DNA of 64,000 nt from Burkholderia stabilis (GTDB lineage: Bacteria; Pseudomonadota; Gammaproteobacteria; Burkholderiales; Burkholderiaceae): positions 2,604,001-2,668,000 of the forward strand of contig NZ_CP016442.1 in assembly GCF_001742165.1 (NCBI RefSeq), written 5' to 3'. The position numbers and the translations under genes were made by a program. The notes under the pieces are model-generated. The model did not search any database and was not told where the DNA came from. It saw nothing but the letters and a program-made list of their open reading frames with translations. This document shows, one piece after another, positions 16,915-25,452 of the stretch (positions are counted from its first letter, which is position 1; each line of letters starts with the position of its first letter).

Positions 16915-17409
16915 ATGCCACGAACCCTGTTCCGTATCGCGCCGCTGCGCGCCGTGCTGCCGCTGTTCGTCGCCGTGCTTCTGCTCGGCGGTTGCGCGGG
17001 GTTGACGCGCGACCCCGTGAGCGTGACGGTCGCCGGGCTCGACCCGCTCGTCGGGCAGGGGCTCGAGATGCGTTTCAGCCTGAAGCTGCGCGTGCAGAAC
17101 CCGAACGATGCGCCGATCGAATACGACGGCATCTCGGTCGCGCTCGACCTGAACGGCACGCCGTTCGCGAGCGGCGTCAGCGATCGCTCGGGCACCGTGC
17201 CGCGTTTCGGCGAAGCCGTGCTCGACGTGCCGGTGTCCGTATCGGCATTCGCGGCCGCACGGCAGGCGTGGAAGCTGCCCGGCGCGGCGGCGAACGGCGA
17301 GCTGCCGTATGCGCTGCGCGGCCGGCTCGCGGGCGGCGTGCTCGGCACCGTACGCTTCAACGATGCCGGCACGCTGCGCATGCCGACGATGCCGGGGTGG
17401 GGCGGCTAG
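16915..17409 (+). CDS. LEA type 2 (WHy-domain) family lipoprotein
   Basis: The 164-residue protein has a lipoprotein signal (hydrophobic core, lipobox LGGC with Cys near residue 27) followed by a water-stress/hypersensitive-response (WHy, LEA14-like) beta domain. The domain includes the LRVQNPNDAPIEYDGISVAL segment characteristic of this fold. In bacteria such proteins are periplasmic lipoproteins linked to stress or envelope roles, but the function is not settled. The ATG at 16915 follows an excellent AGGAGG site; a longer frame from 16825 adds 30 residues with no signal character. A 14-bp inverted repeat lies upstream. Confidence 0.85.
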   Translation: MPRTLFRIAPLRAVLPLFVAVLLLGGCAGLTRDPVSVTVAGLDPLVGQGLEMRFSLKLRVQNPNDAPIEYDGISVALDLNGTPFASGVSDRSGTVPRFGEAVLDVPVSVSAFAAARQAWKLPGAAANGELPYALRGRLAGGVLGTVRFNDAGTLRMPTMPGWGG

Positions 17410-17565
17410 AGCGCGCTGCTCGGGACAACGTCGCTCAAATGTCACCAAAAATTGACCATTTGACGGTCTTCAACCTTCATCCTGGCGCGAGGTCGATTTT
17501 TGCCGGTGCGGCTCCTACACTGATCCGTGTCCGAGGGTCGGACGTCCTTTTAGGAGAGCAACCAC

Positions 17566-17898
17566 ATGGCAGCAAAATTCGAGATCAAGAAAGCCACCAA
17601 CGGTCAGTACTTCTTCCACCTGAAGTCGGCGAACGGCGAGATCATCCTCGCGAGCCAGCGCTACGACGAGAAAGGCGGCGCGAAAAACGGGATTGCGTCC
17701 GTCCGTGAAAATGCGCCGCTGGATGAGCGTTACGAGCGCAAGAGCGCACACAACGGCGAGCACATGTTCAACCTGAAAGCGGCAAACCATCAGGTCATCG
17801 GCACGAGCGAAACGTACCAGCAGGTGCAAGGTCGCGAGAACGGTATTGCCGCCGTCAAGCGCGATGCGCCCGGCGCGGAAACCTTCGATCTCGCGTGA
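17566..17898 (+). CDS. yegP: YegP-family protein with two DUF1508 repeats
   Basis: The 110-residue protein is built of two tandem copies of the DUF1508 unit (about residues 1-52 and 53-105). Each copy has the F.LKSANGEIILAS or FNLKAANHQVIGTS strand pair followed by an NGI.AV/SV helix start. This is the UPF0339 YegP family, of unknown biochemical function, often found among stress-induced proteins. A TAGGAGAG site precedes the ATG. It is monocistronic: a large hairpin with a short U-run follows the stop. Confidence 0.9.
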   Translation: MAAKFEIKKATNGQYFFHLKSANGEIILASQRYDEKGGAKNGIASVRENAPLDERYERKSAHNGEHMFNLKAANHQVIGTSETYQQVQGRENGIAAVKRDAPGAETFDLA

Positions 17899-17911
17899 TC
17901 GACTGATGGTT

Positions 17912-17955
17912 GCGCCGCGGCGAACGCCTTCGGGCGGGCGTCGCGGCGCCTGTTT
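17912..17955 (+). terminator. Probable terminator after yegP
   Basis: A long stem pairs 17912-17928 with 17933-17949 around a TTCG loop. It has two internal mismatches and one G-T pair, and ends in CTGTTTT. It lies 14 nt after the yegP stop. Confidence 0.65.
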
Positions 17956-18039
17956 TGCCGGGTCGGGCAAAGCGCGGTATGGTGTGGGCCGCGCGGTGAA
18001 TTCTCGCCGCCCGTTGAAGCCAACCGTAACCGAGTTCGC

Positions 18040-19173
18040 GTGACCGATTTCCCCGTTTTCCACTGGACCGACGCCGACGGCGCCGATCATGCCGTGCGCT
18101 GGCGCTCCGAAGCCGGTGTGCAGCCGCCCAAACGCGCGGTGCCCGCCGACGACCAGCTCACCGCCGACGCGGCCTACCGCCTTGCCTGCGAGGGCACCGC
18201 GCTCGTCTGGCAGGGCGACTTCCAGAATGCGCGCCAGCTCGTGCAGGCGATGGCGCGCCGTGTCGAGCGCAAGCCGAAGAAGGCGAAAGCCGCGGCCGGC
18301 GTCGACGCGTTCAACCTGCATCGTCTCGCACAGTCGCAGCGCGCCCGCACGCTCGGCATGCTGCTGATTCCGCTCGACGCCGACTACACGATTCCGCTGC
18401 GCCGCGCGCCCGACGTGCGTGCCGCGTGCGAGGAGGCGTACGGGCCCGGCGGCGCGCCGTCGGTCGTGTCGTTGCGCGAACTGCTCGGCCTCGTCGGCGC
18501 GCACGAATGGCGCAAGAAGGGCGTGCCGATCCCGGCGCTCGGCGGCGCGCCGATCCATCCGCACTACGGCGTGTTTTCGCCCGTGCGCGGCGAATACGTC
18601 GAACTCGTCGCGCACGCGCCGCTGCCGACGACTTCGCTGGCGTTCGACATCGGCACGGGTACCGGCGTGCTGGCGGCCGTGCTCGCGTCGCGCGGCGTCG
18701 AGCGCGTCGTCGCGACCGACCAGGATGCGCGTGCGCTGGCCTGCGCGCGCGAGAACCTCGCGCGGCTCGGTCATGCCGATCGCGTCGACGTCGTCGAGGC
18801 CGACCTGTTTCCGGCCGGTCGTGCGCCGCTCGTGGTCTGCAACCCGCCGTGGGTGCCGGCCCGGCCGAGCGCGCCGATCGAATACGCGGTTTACGACCCC
18901 GACAGCCGCATGCTGCGCGGCTTCCTCGCGGGGCTCGCTGCACATCTCGAGCCGGGCGGTGAGGGCTGGCTGATCCTGTCCGATTTCGCCGAACATCTCG
19001 GCCTGCGGCCGCGCGATACGCTGCTGCAGTGGATCGACGAGGCAGGCCTCGTCGTGCTCGGCCGCGACGACATCCGCCCGGCCCACCCGAAGTCCGCGGA
19101 TGCCGACGATCCGCTGCATGCGGCCCGTCGCGCCGAGGTTACGTCGCTCTGGCGGCTCGGCGCACGAGCCTGA
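18040..19173 (+). CDS. Class I SAM-dependent methyltransferase with NPPW motif
   Basis: The 377-residue protein begins at GTG 18040. After an N-terminal domain of about 190 residues comes a Rossmann-type methyltransferase domain with motif I TTSLAFDIGTGTGVL, an acidic ATDQDAR motif II and the NPPW motif (VVCNPPWVPARP). NPPW/NPPY is used by enzymes that methylate amide or exocyclic amino nitrogens, such as PrmC, RlmG or HemK relatives, so an N-methyltransferase acting on RNA or protein is likely; the target is unknown. The gene is followed 89 nt later by a second, unrelated methyltransferase gene on the same strand. Confidence 0.85.
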   Translation: MTDFPVFHWTDADGADHAVRWRSEAGVQPPKRAVPADDQLTADAAYRLACEGTALVWQGDFQNARQLVQAMARRVERKPKKAKAAAGVDAFNLHRLAQSQRARTLGMLLIPLDADYTIPLRRAPDVRAACEEAYGPGGAPSVVSLRELLGLVGAHEWRKKGVPIPALGGAPIHPHYGVFSPVRGEYVELVAHAPLPTTSLAFDIGTGTGVLAAVLASRGVERVVATDQDARALACARENLARLGHADRVDVVEADLFPAGRAPLVVCNPPWVPARPSAPIEYAVYDPDSRMLRGFLAGLAAHLEPGGEGWLILSDFAEHLGLRPRDTLLQWIDEAGLVVLGRDDIRPAHPKSADADDPLHAARRAEVTSLWRLGARA

Positions 19174-19262
19174 CCGCGTATTTTCGGTAAACTGTCGCCA
19201 TTCCTCACGAATTCCCGCCGCCGGGCCGTGGTCGACCGACCGTGGCCCGGCGCCGCTTCACG

Positions 19263-20153
19263 ATGTCGAACAAGACCTACGAAATCCGTCCGGAGCAGTC
19301 CATCGAGCTGCTGAAGGAACTGCACATCCTCACCCGCGACGGGAAGCTGAACCAGGACAGCCGCCGCAAGCTGAAACAGGTCTATCACCTGTTCCAGTTC
19401 ATCGAGCCGCTGCTCGCCGGCGTGCAGGCCGACAAGGGCGGCGTGACGCTCGCCGATCACGGCGCGGGCAAGTCGTATCTCGGCTTCATCCTGTACGACC
19501 TGTTCTTCAAGCAGCAGGCAGGGCACGGCACGCCGGCGTTCGCGTCGCACGTGTACGGGATCGAGACGCGCGAAGAGCTCGTCACGCGCTCGGCCGAGCT
19601 CGCCGCGCGCCTCGGGTTCGGCGGCATGTCGTTCCTGAATCTGTCGGTCGCGGATTCGATCACGTCGCCGAAGCTGCCCGAAACGGTCGATGTCGTCACC
19701 GCGCTGCACGCGTGCGACACGGCGACCGACGACGCGATCCGCTTCGCGCTCGCGAAGCGCGCGCAGCACATCGTGCTCGTGCCGTGCTGCCAGGCGGAAG
19801 TCGCGGGCGTGCTGCGCAAGAACAAGGGCAAGTCGCTCGCGAGCGCGCTGACCGAGGTGTGGCGGCATCCGCTGCATACGCGCGAATTCGGCAGCCAGAT
19901 CACCAACGTGCTGCGCTGCCTGCAGCTCGAAGCGCACGGCTACCAGGTCAGCGTGACCGAACTGGTCGGCTGGGAGCATTCGATGAAGAACGAGCTGATC
20001 ATCGCGCAGTACAAGAACCTGCCGCGCCGGCGGCCCGGCGAGCGGCTGAACGAGATCCTCGGGATGTTCGGGCTTGCCGAACTCAATGCGCGCTTCTTCG
20101 TGCCGGAAGCCGCGGCGGCGGGCGGCGAAGCCGTCGAGCCCGCCGAAGGCTGA
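19263..20153 (+). CDS. SAM-dependent methyltransferase, GSTCD/Methyltransf_32-like
   Basis: The 296-residue protein has motif I GVTLADHGAGKSYLGF (about residues 61-76), a central ALHACDTATDD segment and a late VPCCQAEV motif. The combination of HACDTATD and PCC marks the Methyltransf_32/GSTCD type. The substrate is unknown. The ATG at 19263 is preferred to the GTG at 19242, which adds only seven basic residues. It follows the NPPW methyltransferase gene by 89 nt and may share its transcript. The C-terminal tail is Ala/Glu-rich. Confidence 0.8.
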   Translation: MSNKTYEIRPEQSIELLKELHILTRDGKLNQDSRRKLKQVYHLFQFIEPLLAGVQADKGGVTLADHGAGKSYLGFILYDLFFKQQAGHGTPAFASHVYGIETREELVTRSAELAARLGFGGMSFLNLSVADSITSPKLPETVDVVTALHACDTATDDAIRFALAKRAQHIVLVPCCQAEVAGVLRKNKGKSLASALTEVWRHPLHTREFGSQITNVLRCLQLEAHGYQVSVTELVGWEHSMKNELIIAQYKNLPRRRPGERLNEILGMFGLAELNARFFVPEAAAAGGEAVEPAEG

Positions 20154-20184
20154 CGCGCGGGCGGCCGGCGCGCCGCGCGGCGCG

Positions 20185-20757
20185 TCAGACGTCGTCGCCC
20201 GGCCGGCGCATCCATTCGCGCCAGCCGTCGTGGCCGAGGCGGCGCAGCGTTTCCTGATTCTTTTCGTAGATCGCGGACGCGTCCGGGAACGCGTCGACCG
20301 CGCGCGCGATGCTGTCCTCGCGCAGCAGGTGCAGGATCGGGTACGGCGCGCGGTTCGTGTAGTTCTCGATGTCGTCCGCTTCGCTGCCTTCGAACCGGTA
20401 TTGCGGATGGAAGCTCGCGATCTGCAGCACGCCGTCGAGCTTCAACTGCCGGACGAGCCGGTCGGCAAAGAACAGCGCATCGTTGTAGTCGACGAAATCG
20501 GCGAACGCGTGCGGGAAGATCAGGAGCGTCGTGTCGACTTGCTGCGGGTCCGCCGCGTCGAGCGCGCGCAACTCGGTTTCGAGCTCGGCGAGCGCGTCTT
20601 CCAGCGTCGTCGCTTCGCTGATCGCGTAGCGCACCTGCTCCTTCACGTAGACGCTTTTCGCGAACGGGCACAGATTGAGCCCGATCACCGCGCGCGCGAG
20701 CCAGTGCCGCGTGGCGGCGAGGATGTCGTCGTGCGATTCGGGTCGGGTATCGGTCAT
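20185..20757 (-). CDS. DUF1415 family protein
   Basis: The 190-residue protein contains the family hallmark NLCPFA (Cys in the first third, after RAVIGL). It also has the TLLIFPHAFADFVDYND and ASFHPQYRFEG segments, plus a late NRAPYPILHLLRED stretch. DUF1415 proteins are conserved in proteobacteria without an assigned function; the CPF motif and conserved His suggest a metal- or thiol-based activity, which is inference. The ATG at 20757 is used; an upstream frame to 20796 adds 13 residues. It converges with the methyltransferase genes, and its promoter lies in the 76 nt before the TetR gene's stop. Confidence 0.85.
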   Translation of the reverse strand: MTDTRPESHDDILAATRHWLARAVIGLNLCPFAKSVYVKEQVRYAISEATTLEDALAELETELRALDAADPQQVDTTLLIFPHAFADFVDYNDALFFADRLVRQLKLDGVLQIASFHPQYRFEGSEADDIENYTNRAPYPILHLLREDSIARAVDAFPDASAIYEKNQETLRRLGHDGWREWMRRPGDDV

Positions 20758-20833
20758 CGGGAAACCAGCCAGGCGGAAGAGCGGTGAGGGCCGCATTGTA
20801 GCGGGCGCGCCGGGTGCGGACGCGCGCGGCCCG

Positions 20834-21454
20834 TCATGCGCATGCGGCTTCGATCAACTGCGTGACGAGCGCGGGCGCGATGCCGATTGGCGTTTCGCCG
20901 TGCCGATAGGTCTGGCTCGCCGCGTAGATCCCTTCGACCACCAGCGCGAGCGCATCGGCGAGCGCCTGCGGCTGCCGCGCGCCGGCGCCTTCGCATAGCG
21001 CGACGAGCCGCTTCATCAACTGTTCCTTGTTCTGCGCGACGCGCTCGCGCGCCGGGTGCGATGCATCCGGGAATTCCGCGGCGACGTTGACGAACGGGCA
21101 GCCGCGATAGTCCTTCTGCGTCGCGCGCTCGGCCAGATCGACGAAATACTGGATCAGTTGCGCCTTCGGCTGGCCCGGATGCTTGGCGGCGCTCGTGTCG
21201 AGACGCTCGAAGAAGCACGCGTCCATCCGCTCCAGGTACGCGAGGATCAGCTCGTCCTTCGACGAGAACTGGCGATACAGGCTCATCTTGTTGACGCCCG
21301 CGCGTTCCACGACCGCCTCGATGCCGACCGTGCGAACCCCCTCCTTGTAAAACAGCTCCTCGGCGGCGCGCAGCAGGTGCTCCTGCGCGGTCGCGCCGTC
21401 GATCGGCCGGCGCGTGCGGCGCGCAAGCGGTTTGGCGACTTCGATGCCGGACAT
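20834..21454 (-). CDS. TetR-family repressor
   Basis: The 206-residue protein has an N-terminal TetR helix-turn-helix (about residues 22-70, including VGIEAVVERAGVNKMSLYRQF) and an all-helical ligand/dimer domain. A conserved YRGCPFVN stretch in the middle occurs in TetR members that respond to electrophiles or dyes. It is divergent from the MFS gene at 21675. Two palindromes of the form GTTACC-N4-GGTAAC lie in the shared gap, one inside the spacer of the forward promoter and one just past its start point, so it should repress the MFS gene and probably itself. Confidence 0.92.
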   Translation of the reverse strand: MSGIEVAKPLARRTRRPIDGATAQEHLLRAAEELFYKEGVRTVGIEAVVERAGVNKMSLYRQFSSKDELILAYLERMDACFFERLDTSAAKHPGQPKAQLIQYFVDLAERATQKDYRGCPFVNVAAEFPDASHPARERVAQNKEQLMKRLVALCEGAGARQPQALADALALVVEGIYAASQTYRHGETPIGIAPALVTQLIEAACA

Positions 21455-21482
21455 GATGACCCTCGACTGCGTGATGAATTGC

Positions 21483-21511
21483 TTGACATGTTACCGACTG
21501 GTAACTACGAT
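21483..21511 (+). promoter_or_regulatory. Sigma-70 promoter for the MFS gene
   Basis: A TTGACA -35 (21483-21488, six of six) and a TACGAT -10 (21506-21511) are separated by exactly 17 nt. Transcription should start near 21518, leaving a leader of about 157 nt before the MFS ATG. Confidence 0.8.
21490..21505. promoter_or_regulatory. TetR operator 1 (spacer palindrome)
   Basis: The palindrome GTTACC-GACT-GGTAAC occupies almost the whole spacer between the -35 and -10 of the forward promoter. A bound dimer would block RNA polymerase directly. Confidence 0.75.
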
Positions 21512-21523
21512 CGCAACACAGTT

Positions 21524-21539
21524 GTGACCGATCGGTAAC
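21524..21539. promoter_or_regulatory. TetR operator 2 (downstream palindrome)
   Basis: GTGACCGATCGGTAAC is a 16-bp near-perfect palindrome matching operator 1 in 12 of 16 positions. It is centred 34 bp from operator 1, about three helical turns, and lies just downstream of the predicted start point. Confidence 0.75.
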
Positions 21540-21674
21540 AATGCCGTCCGGATCAACAGACAAATGCCAAGCGTCGGCCCGGGTCAGCCGACGCAGCGTG
21601 CGGCGGAGGTGGCCTGACTGGGTGGGGCGGCGCGGGCGCGATGGCGCCGGGTCCGTCAACTGGAGAACACGAAG

Positions 21675-22958
21675 ATGAATTGGGCGGTGACACGAATCGG
21701 CGGGCGCTTCCACTACGGATGGCTCGCGGCGGCGGTGGTATTCCTGATCCTGCTGGCGGCGGCCGGCACACGCGCGACGCCGAGCGTGCTGATGGTGCCG
21801 CTGGAGCGCGAGCTCGGCTGGAGCCGCGCGACGATTTCGCTGGCGATCTCGGTGAACATCGCGCTGTACGGATTGACGGGCCCGTTCGCGGCCGCCGCGA
21901 TGCAGCGCTTCGGGCTGCGCCCGACGATCCTCACCGCGCTCGTGACGATGAGTGCGGGCGTCGCGCTGTCGTCGATGATGACGCAGAGCTGGCAGATGGT
22001 GCTGATCTGGGGCCTGATGGTCGGCTGCTCGACGGGCGTCGTCGCGCTGACGCTGTCGGCCACCTTCGTCACGCGCTGGTTCCACGCGCGGCGCGGGCTG
22101 ATCATGGGCATCCTGACCGCGAGCACCGCCACCGGCCAGCTCGTGTTCCTGCCGATGCTCGCGGCGATCGCGCAGCACCACGGCTGGCGGCCGGTCGTGC
22201 TGGTCGTCGCAGTGGCGGCCGCGATCGTGATTCCGCTCGTGGCGTTCCTGCTGCCCGAGCGGCCGGCCGACGTGCAGTTGCGCCCGTACGGCGAGCCGGC
22301 CGATGCGCCGCCCGCGCCCGAGGCGACGAAGGAGAACCCGCTCGCGGTCGCGTTCCGCACGCTGCTGATGGCGAGCCGCTCACGCGACTTCTGGCTGCTG
22401 TTCTTCAGTTTCTTCATCTGCGGCGCAAGCACCAACGGTTATGTCGGCACACACCTGATCGCGATGTGCAGCGACTACGGGATGACCGAAGTGCAGGGCG
22501 CGTCGCTGCTCGCGGCGATGGGGGTGTTCGACCTGTTCGGCACGACGCTGTCGGGCTGGTTGTCCGATCGCTACGACAACCGCGTGCTGCTGTTCTGGTA
22601 TTACGGGCTGCGCGGACTGTCGCTGATCTACCTGCCGCACGCGTTCGGGATCGATTTCTTCGGGCTGCCGCTGTTCGCGATGTTCTACGGCCTCGACTGG
22701 ATCGCGACCGTGCCGCCGACCGTGCGGCTCGCGACCGACGTGTTCGGCAAGGCTGCGGCGCCGGTGGTGTTCGGCTGGATCGTGGCCGGCCACCAGCTCG
22801 GTGCGGCGTTCGCGGCGCTCGGCGCGGGGCTGTTGCGCGCGAGTCTCGGAACCTATACGATCGCGTCGATGATCTCGGGCGGGCTGTGCATCGTCGGCGC
22901 GCTGATCGTGCTGCGGATCAACCGCGGCCCGTCGCGCGCGACCGCGCAGGCGGCCTGA
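21675..22958 (+). CDS. MFS transporter
   Basis: The 427-residue inner-membrane protein has about twelve hydrophobic helices and a central cytoplasmic loop (about residues 195-225). It opens with the FHYGWLAAAVVF pattern typical of the oxalate/monocarboxylate-like MFS group. The loop between helices 2 and 3 carries the usual signature region, and the LSDRYDNRVLL segment sits at the start of the second half. The substrate is unknown; control by a TetR protein with paired operators suggests inducible export or uptake of a small toxic or aromatic compound. A GGAGA site precedes the ATG. The N-terminus resembles the remnant at 40683. Confidence 0.88.
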   Translation: MNWAVTRIGGRFHYGWLAAAVVFLILLAAAGTRATPSVLMVPLERELGWSRATISLAISVNIALYGLTGPFAAAAMQRFGLRPTILTALVTMSAGVALSSMMTQSWQMVLIWGLMVGCSTGVVALTLSATFVTRWFHARRGLIMGILTASTATGQLVFLPMLAAIAQHHGWRPVVLVVAVAAAIVIPLVAFLLPERPADVQLRPYGEPADAPPAPEATKENPLAVAFRTLLMASRSRDFWLLFFSFFICGASTNGYVGTHLIAMCSDYGMTEVQGASLLAAMGVFDLFGTTLSGWLSDRYDNRVLLFWYYGLRGLSLIYLPHAFGIDFFGLPLFAMFYGLDWIATVPPTVRLATDVFGKAAAPVVFGWIVAGHQLGAAFAALGAGLLRASLGTYTIASMISGGLCIVGALIVLRINRGPSRATAQAA

Positions 22959-23114
22959 ACGCGGCGCCCCGGCCGGCCGCGCGGCGTGCGGCCGGCCAAT
23001 GCACGGATGGCGATTTGCATAGCGCGGGAGGATCGGGCGCGCAAACGCTCAAGCGGGTATGCTTGCGGTTCGCCGGGCGTTCGCGCCCCTTCATCGATGT
23101 CAGCGAGGAACCGC

Positions 23115-23720
23115 ATGTCCGTCAAACCTGCTCCCACCACTGTTTCGATTCACGATCTGATCGCGGGCCGCTGGAGCCCGCGCGCGTATTCGGATGAGCC
23201 CGTCAGCGCCGGCGATCTGCACGCGGTGCTCGAAGCCGCGCGCTGGGCACCGTCGGCCTACAACGCGCAGCCGTGGCGCTTCATCGTGTTCGATCGCACG
23301 CAGGACGACGACGCATTCAAACGCGCGTTCGCGACGCTGGTGCCGTTCAACCAGGGCTGGAATGCGCCGGCGCCGGTGCTGATCGCGGCGACCGCGCACA
23401 CGCTCACGCCGAAGGGCGAGCCGGCGCCGACCGCGCTGTACGATGCGGGCGCCGCCGCAATGTCGCTGGTGCTGCAGGCGCACGCGCTGGGCCTCGCCGC
23501 GCACCAGATGAGCGGTTTCGACGCGAAGGCGTTCCGCGACGCGTTCGCGATCCCGGCCGACGTCGCGATTCTGTCGATCATCTCGATCGGCCACTACGGC
23601 AACGTCGACAAGCTCGATCCGGTGCTGCGCGATCGCGAGAAGGCGCCGCGCACGCGCCATGCGATCGGCGAAGTCGTGTATGCGGGCGCGTGGAAGAAGA
23701 GCTTCGACGCGGCAGCCTGA
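23115..23720 (+). CDS. Nitroreductase-family FMN flavoprotein
   Basis: The 201-residue protein has the FMN-binding RWSPRAYSDEPV start (Arg and Ser contacts) and EAARWAPSAYNAQPWRFIVF. A late SIISIGHYG segment closes the flavin site. These are the marks of the nitroreductase fold, a homodimer that reduces nitro groups, quinones or similar acceptors with NAD(P)H. The ATG at 23115 with GAGGAA upstream is preferred to an upstream start at 22986, which would add 43 residues lacking family character. It lies 156 nt after the MFS gene, so co-transcription is possible but not shown. Confidence 0.9.
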   Translation: MSVKPAPTTVSIHDLIAGRWSPRAYSDEPVSAGDLHAVLEAARWAPSAYNAQPWRFIVFDRTQDDDAFKRAFATLVPFNQGWNAPAPVLIAATAHTLTPKGEPAPTALYDAGAAAMSLVLQAHALGLAAHQMSGFDAKAFRDAFAIPADVAILSIISIGHYGNVDKLDPVLRDREKAPRTRHAIGEVVYAGAWKKSFDAAA

Positions 23721-23907
23721 CCCTGTCCGGCGGGCGGGCTGCGTCGCGCATCCCGGCCGCTTGCTCCCGGCGCGCGAACCCGCGCGCCGTTACCAGCGGC
23801 GCCCGTTGCGCGGCACCGATGGCCGGCCCCGGTTGTGATCCCGCGGGCTTCATGTTAAAAAGCCCGTCCTTTCCGTTTTCGCGCCGGCCCTGCTGCGGCA
23901 ATTTCCC

Positions 23908-25158
23908 ATGACTTACTGCGCGATCGATTTCGGCACGTCCAATTCCGCCGTGGCGCTGCCCGACGGCGATGGCATGCGCCTCGCGCCCGTCGAGGGCGAC
24001 CACCTGACGCTGCCCACCGCGATCTTCTTCAACAACGACGAAGAGACGGTCGAATACGGCCGTGCGGCGCTGGCATCCTATATCGACGGTTTCGACGGCC
24101 GGCTGATGCGCTCGATGAAGAGCATTCTCGGCTCGCCGCTCGCGGAAACGACGACCGATCTCGGCGACGGCAGTGCGATCGCGTACACCGAAATCATCGC
24201 GCGCTTCCTGACGCACCTGAAGCGCAAGGCGGAGGCCCGCGCGGGCGCGCCGATCGGCCGTGCGGTGCTCGGCCGGCCCGTGTTCTTCGTCGACGACGAT
24301 CCGCGCGCCGACCGTCTCGCGCAGGATCAGCTCGAGGCCGCCGCGCAATCGGTCGGTTTCGCGGACGTTCAATTCCAGTACGAACCGATCGCAGCCGCGT
24401 TCGACTACGAATCGCGCCAGCAGGCCGAACGCCTCGTGCTCGTGGCCGACATCGGCGGCGGCACGTCCGACTTTTCGCTGGTGCGCGTTGGCCCTGAGCG
24501 GATGGCGCGGCTCGAGCGCAAGGACGACGTGCTGGCCCACCACGGCGTGCACGTCGCGGGCACCGACTACGACCGGCGTGTCGAACTGGCCGCGATCCTG
24601 CCCGCGTTCGGCTACCGTTCGCTCGATCCCGAAGGGCGCGAACTGCCGAACAAGATCTACTTCGATCTCGCGACCTGGCACCTGATCAACACGGTCTACA
24701 CGCCGAAGCGGGTCGGCGAGTTGACGCTGATGAAGCACCTTTACCAGGATGTGCGGCAGTACGACCGGCTCACGAATGTGGTCGAGCAGCGGCTCGGGCA
24801 TGCGCTGATGGCGCGCGCGGAAGAAGCGAAGATCGGCGTGGCGGCTGGCGGGGAGACGATGATCGACCTGAACGACGTGGAAGAAGATCTGCTGATCGCG
24901 TTCGATGCCGATCGCCTCGTCGATGCGAGCCGCGACGACACCGCGCGCATCGTCGACGCCGCGCGCGAGACGGTGCGGCTCGCGGGCATCGCGCCGCGCG
25001 ATGTCGGCGCACTGTATTTCACCGGCGGCTCGACGGGTCTCGCATTCCTGTCGGGTGCGCTCGCGGGCGCATTCCCGGATGCGCAGCCGGTATTCGGCGA
25101 CCGCCTTGCGAGCGTTGCGACGGGACTGGGCATTCACGCGCAGCGGTTATTTGGCTGA
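23908..25158 (+). CDS. yegD: Hsp70-family ATPase, YegD-like
   Basis: The 416-residue protein has the Hsp70/actin nucleotide-binding fold: phosphate-1 loop IDFGTSNSAVAL at the N-terminus, phosphate-2 DIGGGTSDFSLV near residue 188, and the adenosine motif TGGSTGLAFLSG near 372. It lacks the DnaK substrate-binding beta domain and C-terminal lid, which matches YegD, a short Hsp70 relative of unknown client. No DnaJ or GrpE gene is adjacent. The ATG at 23908 follows a weak ribosome site. A bidirectional terminator separates it from cspA. Confidence 0.88.
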   Translation: MTYCAIDFGTSNSAVALPDGDGMRLAPVEGDHLTLPTAIFFNNDEETVEYGRAALASYIDGFDGRLMRSMKSILGSPLAETTTDLGDGSAIAYTEIIARFLTHLKRKAEARAGAPIGRAVLGRPVFFVDDDPRADRLAQDQLEAAAQSVGFADVQFQYEPIAAAFDYESRQQAERLVLVADIGGGTSDFSLVRVGPERMARLERKDDVLAHHGVHVAGTDYDRRVELAAILPAFGYRSLDPEGRELPNKIYFDLATWHLINTVYTPKRVGELTLMKHLYQDVRQYDRLTNVVEQRLGHALMARAEEAKIGVAAGGETMIDLNDVEEDLLIAFDADRLVDASRDDTARIVDAARETVRLAGIAPRDVGALYFTGGSTGLAFLSGALAGAFPDAQPVFGDRLASVATGLGIHAQRLFG

Positions 25159-25198
25159 ACGGTTGTATTGCCATCGCGCCGAATTGGCGCATAAAAAC

Positions 25199-25226
25199 AA
25201 AAAGCCCCGCCGAAGCGGGGCTTTTT
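25199..25226. terminator. Bidirectional intrinsic terminator between yegD and cspA
   Basis: The stem 25199-25210 pairs with 25215-25226 around a CGAA loop. It has an A-run on the left and a T-run on the right, so it can stop transcription from both convergent genes. Confidence 0.9.
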
Positions 25227-25248
25227 TACACGAATTATCGCGCCAAGC

Positions 25249-25452
25249 TTAGACCGGACGGATGTTCGCAGCTTGCAGACCCTTCGGGCCCGTCTTCACT
25301 TCGAATTCAACCTTCTGGTTTTCTTGCAGCGTCTTGAAGCCTTCGACGCGGATTTCCGAGAAGTGCGCGAACAGATCGTCGCCGCCGCCTTCCGGGGTGA
25401 TGAAGCCGAAGCCCTTTGCGTCATTGAACCACTTGACGGTACCGGTTGCCAT
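25249..25452 (-). CDS. cspA: Cold-shock protein, CspA family
   Basis: The 67-residue OB-fold protein has both RNA-binding motifs: RNP1 KGFGFITP (about residues 13-20) and RNP2 DLFAHFSEI (about 26-34). It starts [11 protein letters not shown] and is full length for the family. It binds single-stranded RNA/DNA as a chaperone. An AGGAAC ribosome site precedes the ATG. A near-consensus promoter about 150 nt upstream gives a leader of about 140 nt, as in cold-inducible csp genes where the leader controls translation. Several paralogues usually exist, so the exact letter is not certain. Confidence 0.93.
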   Translation of the reverse strand: MATGTVKWFNDAKGFGFITPEGGGDDLFAHFSEIRVEGFKTLQENQKVEFEVKTGPKGLQAANIRPV

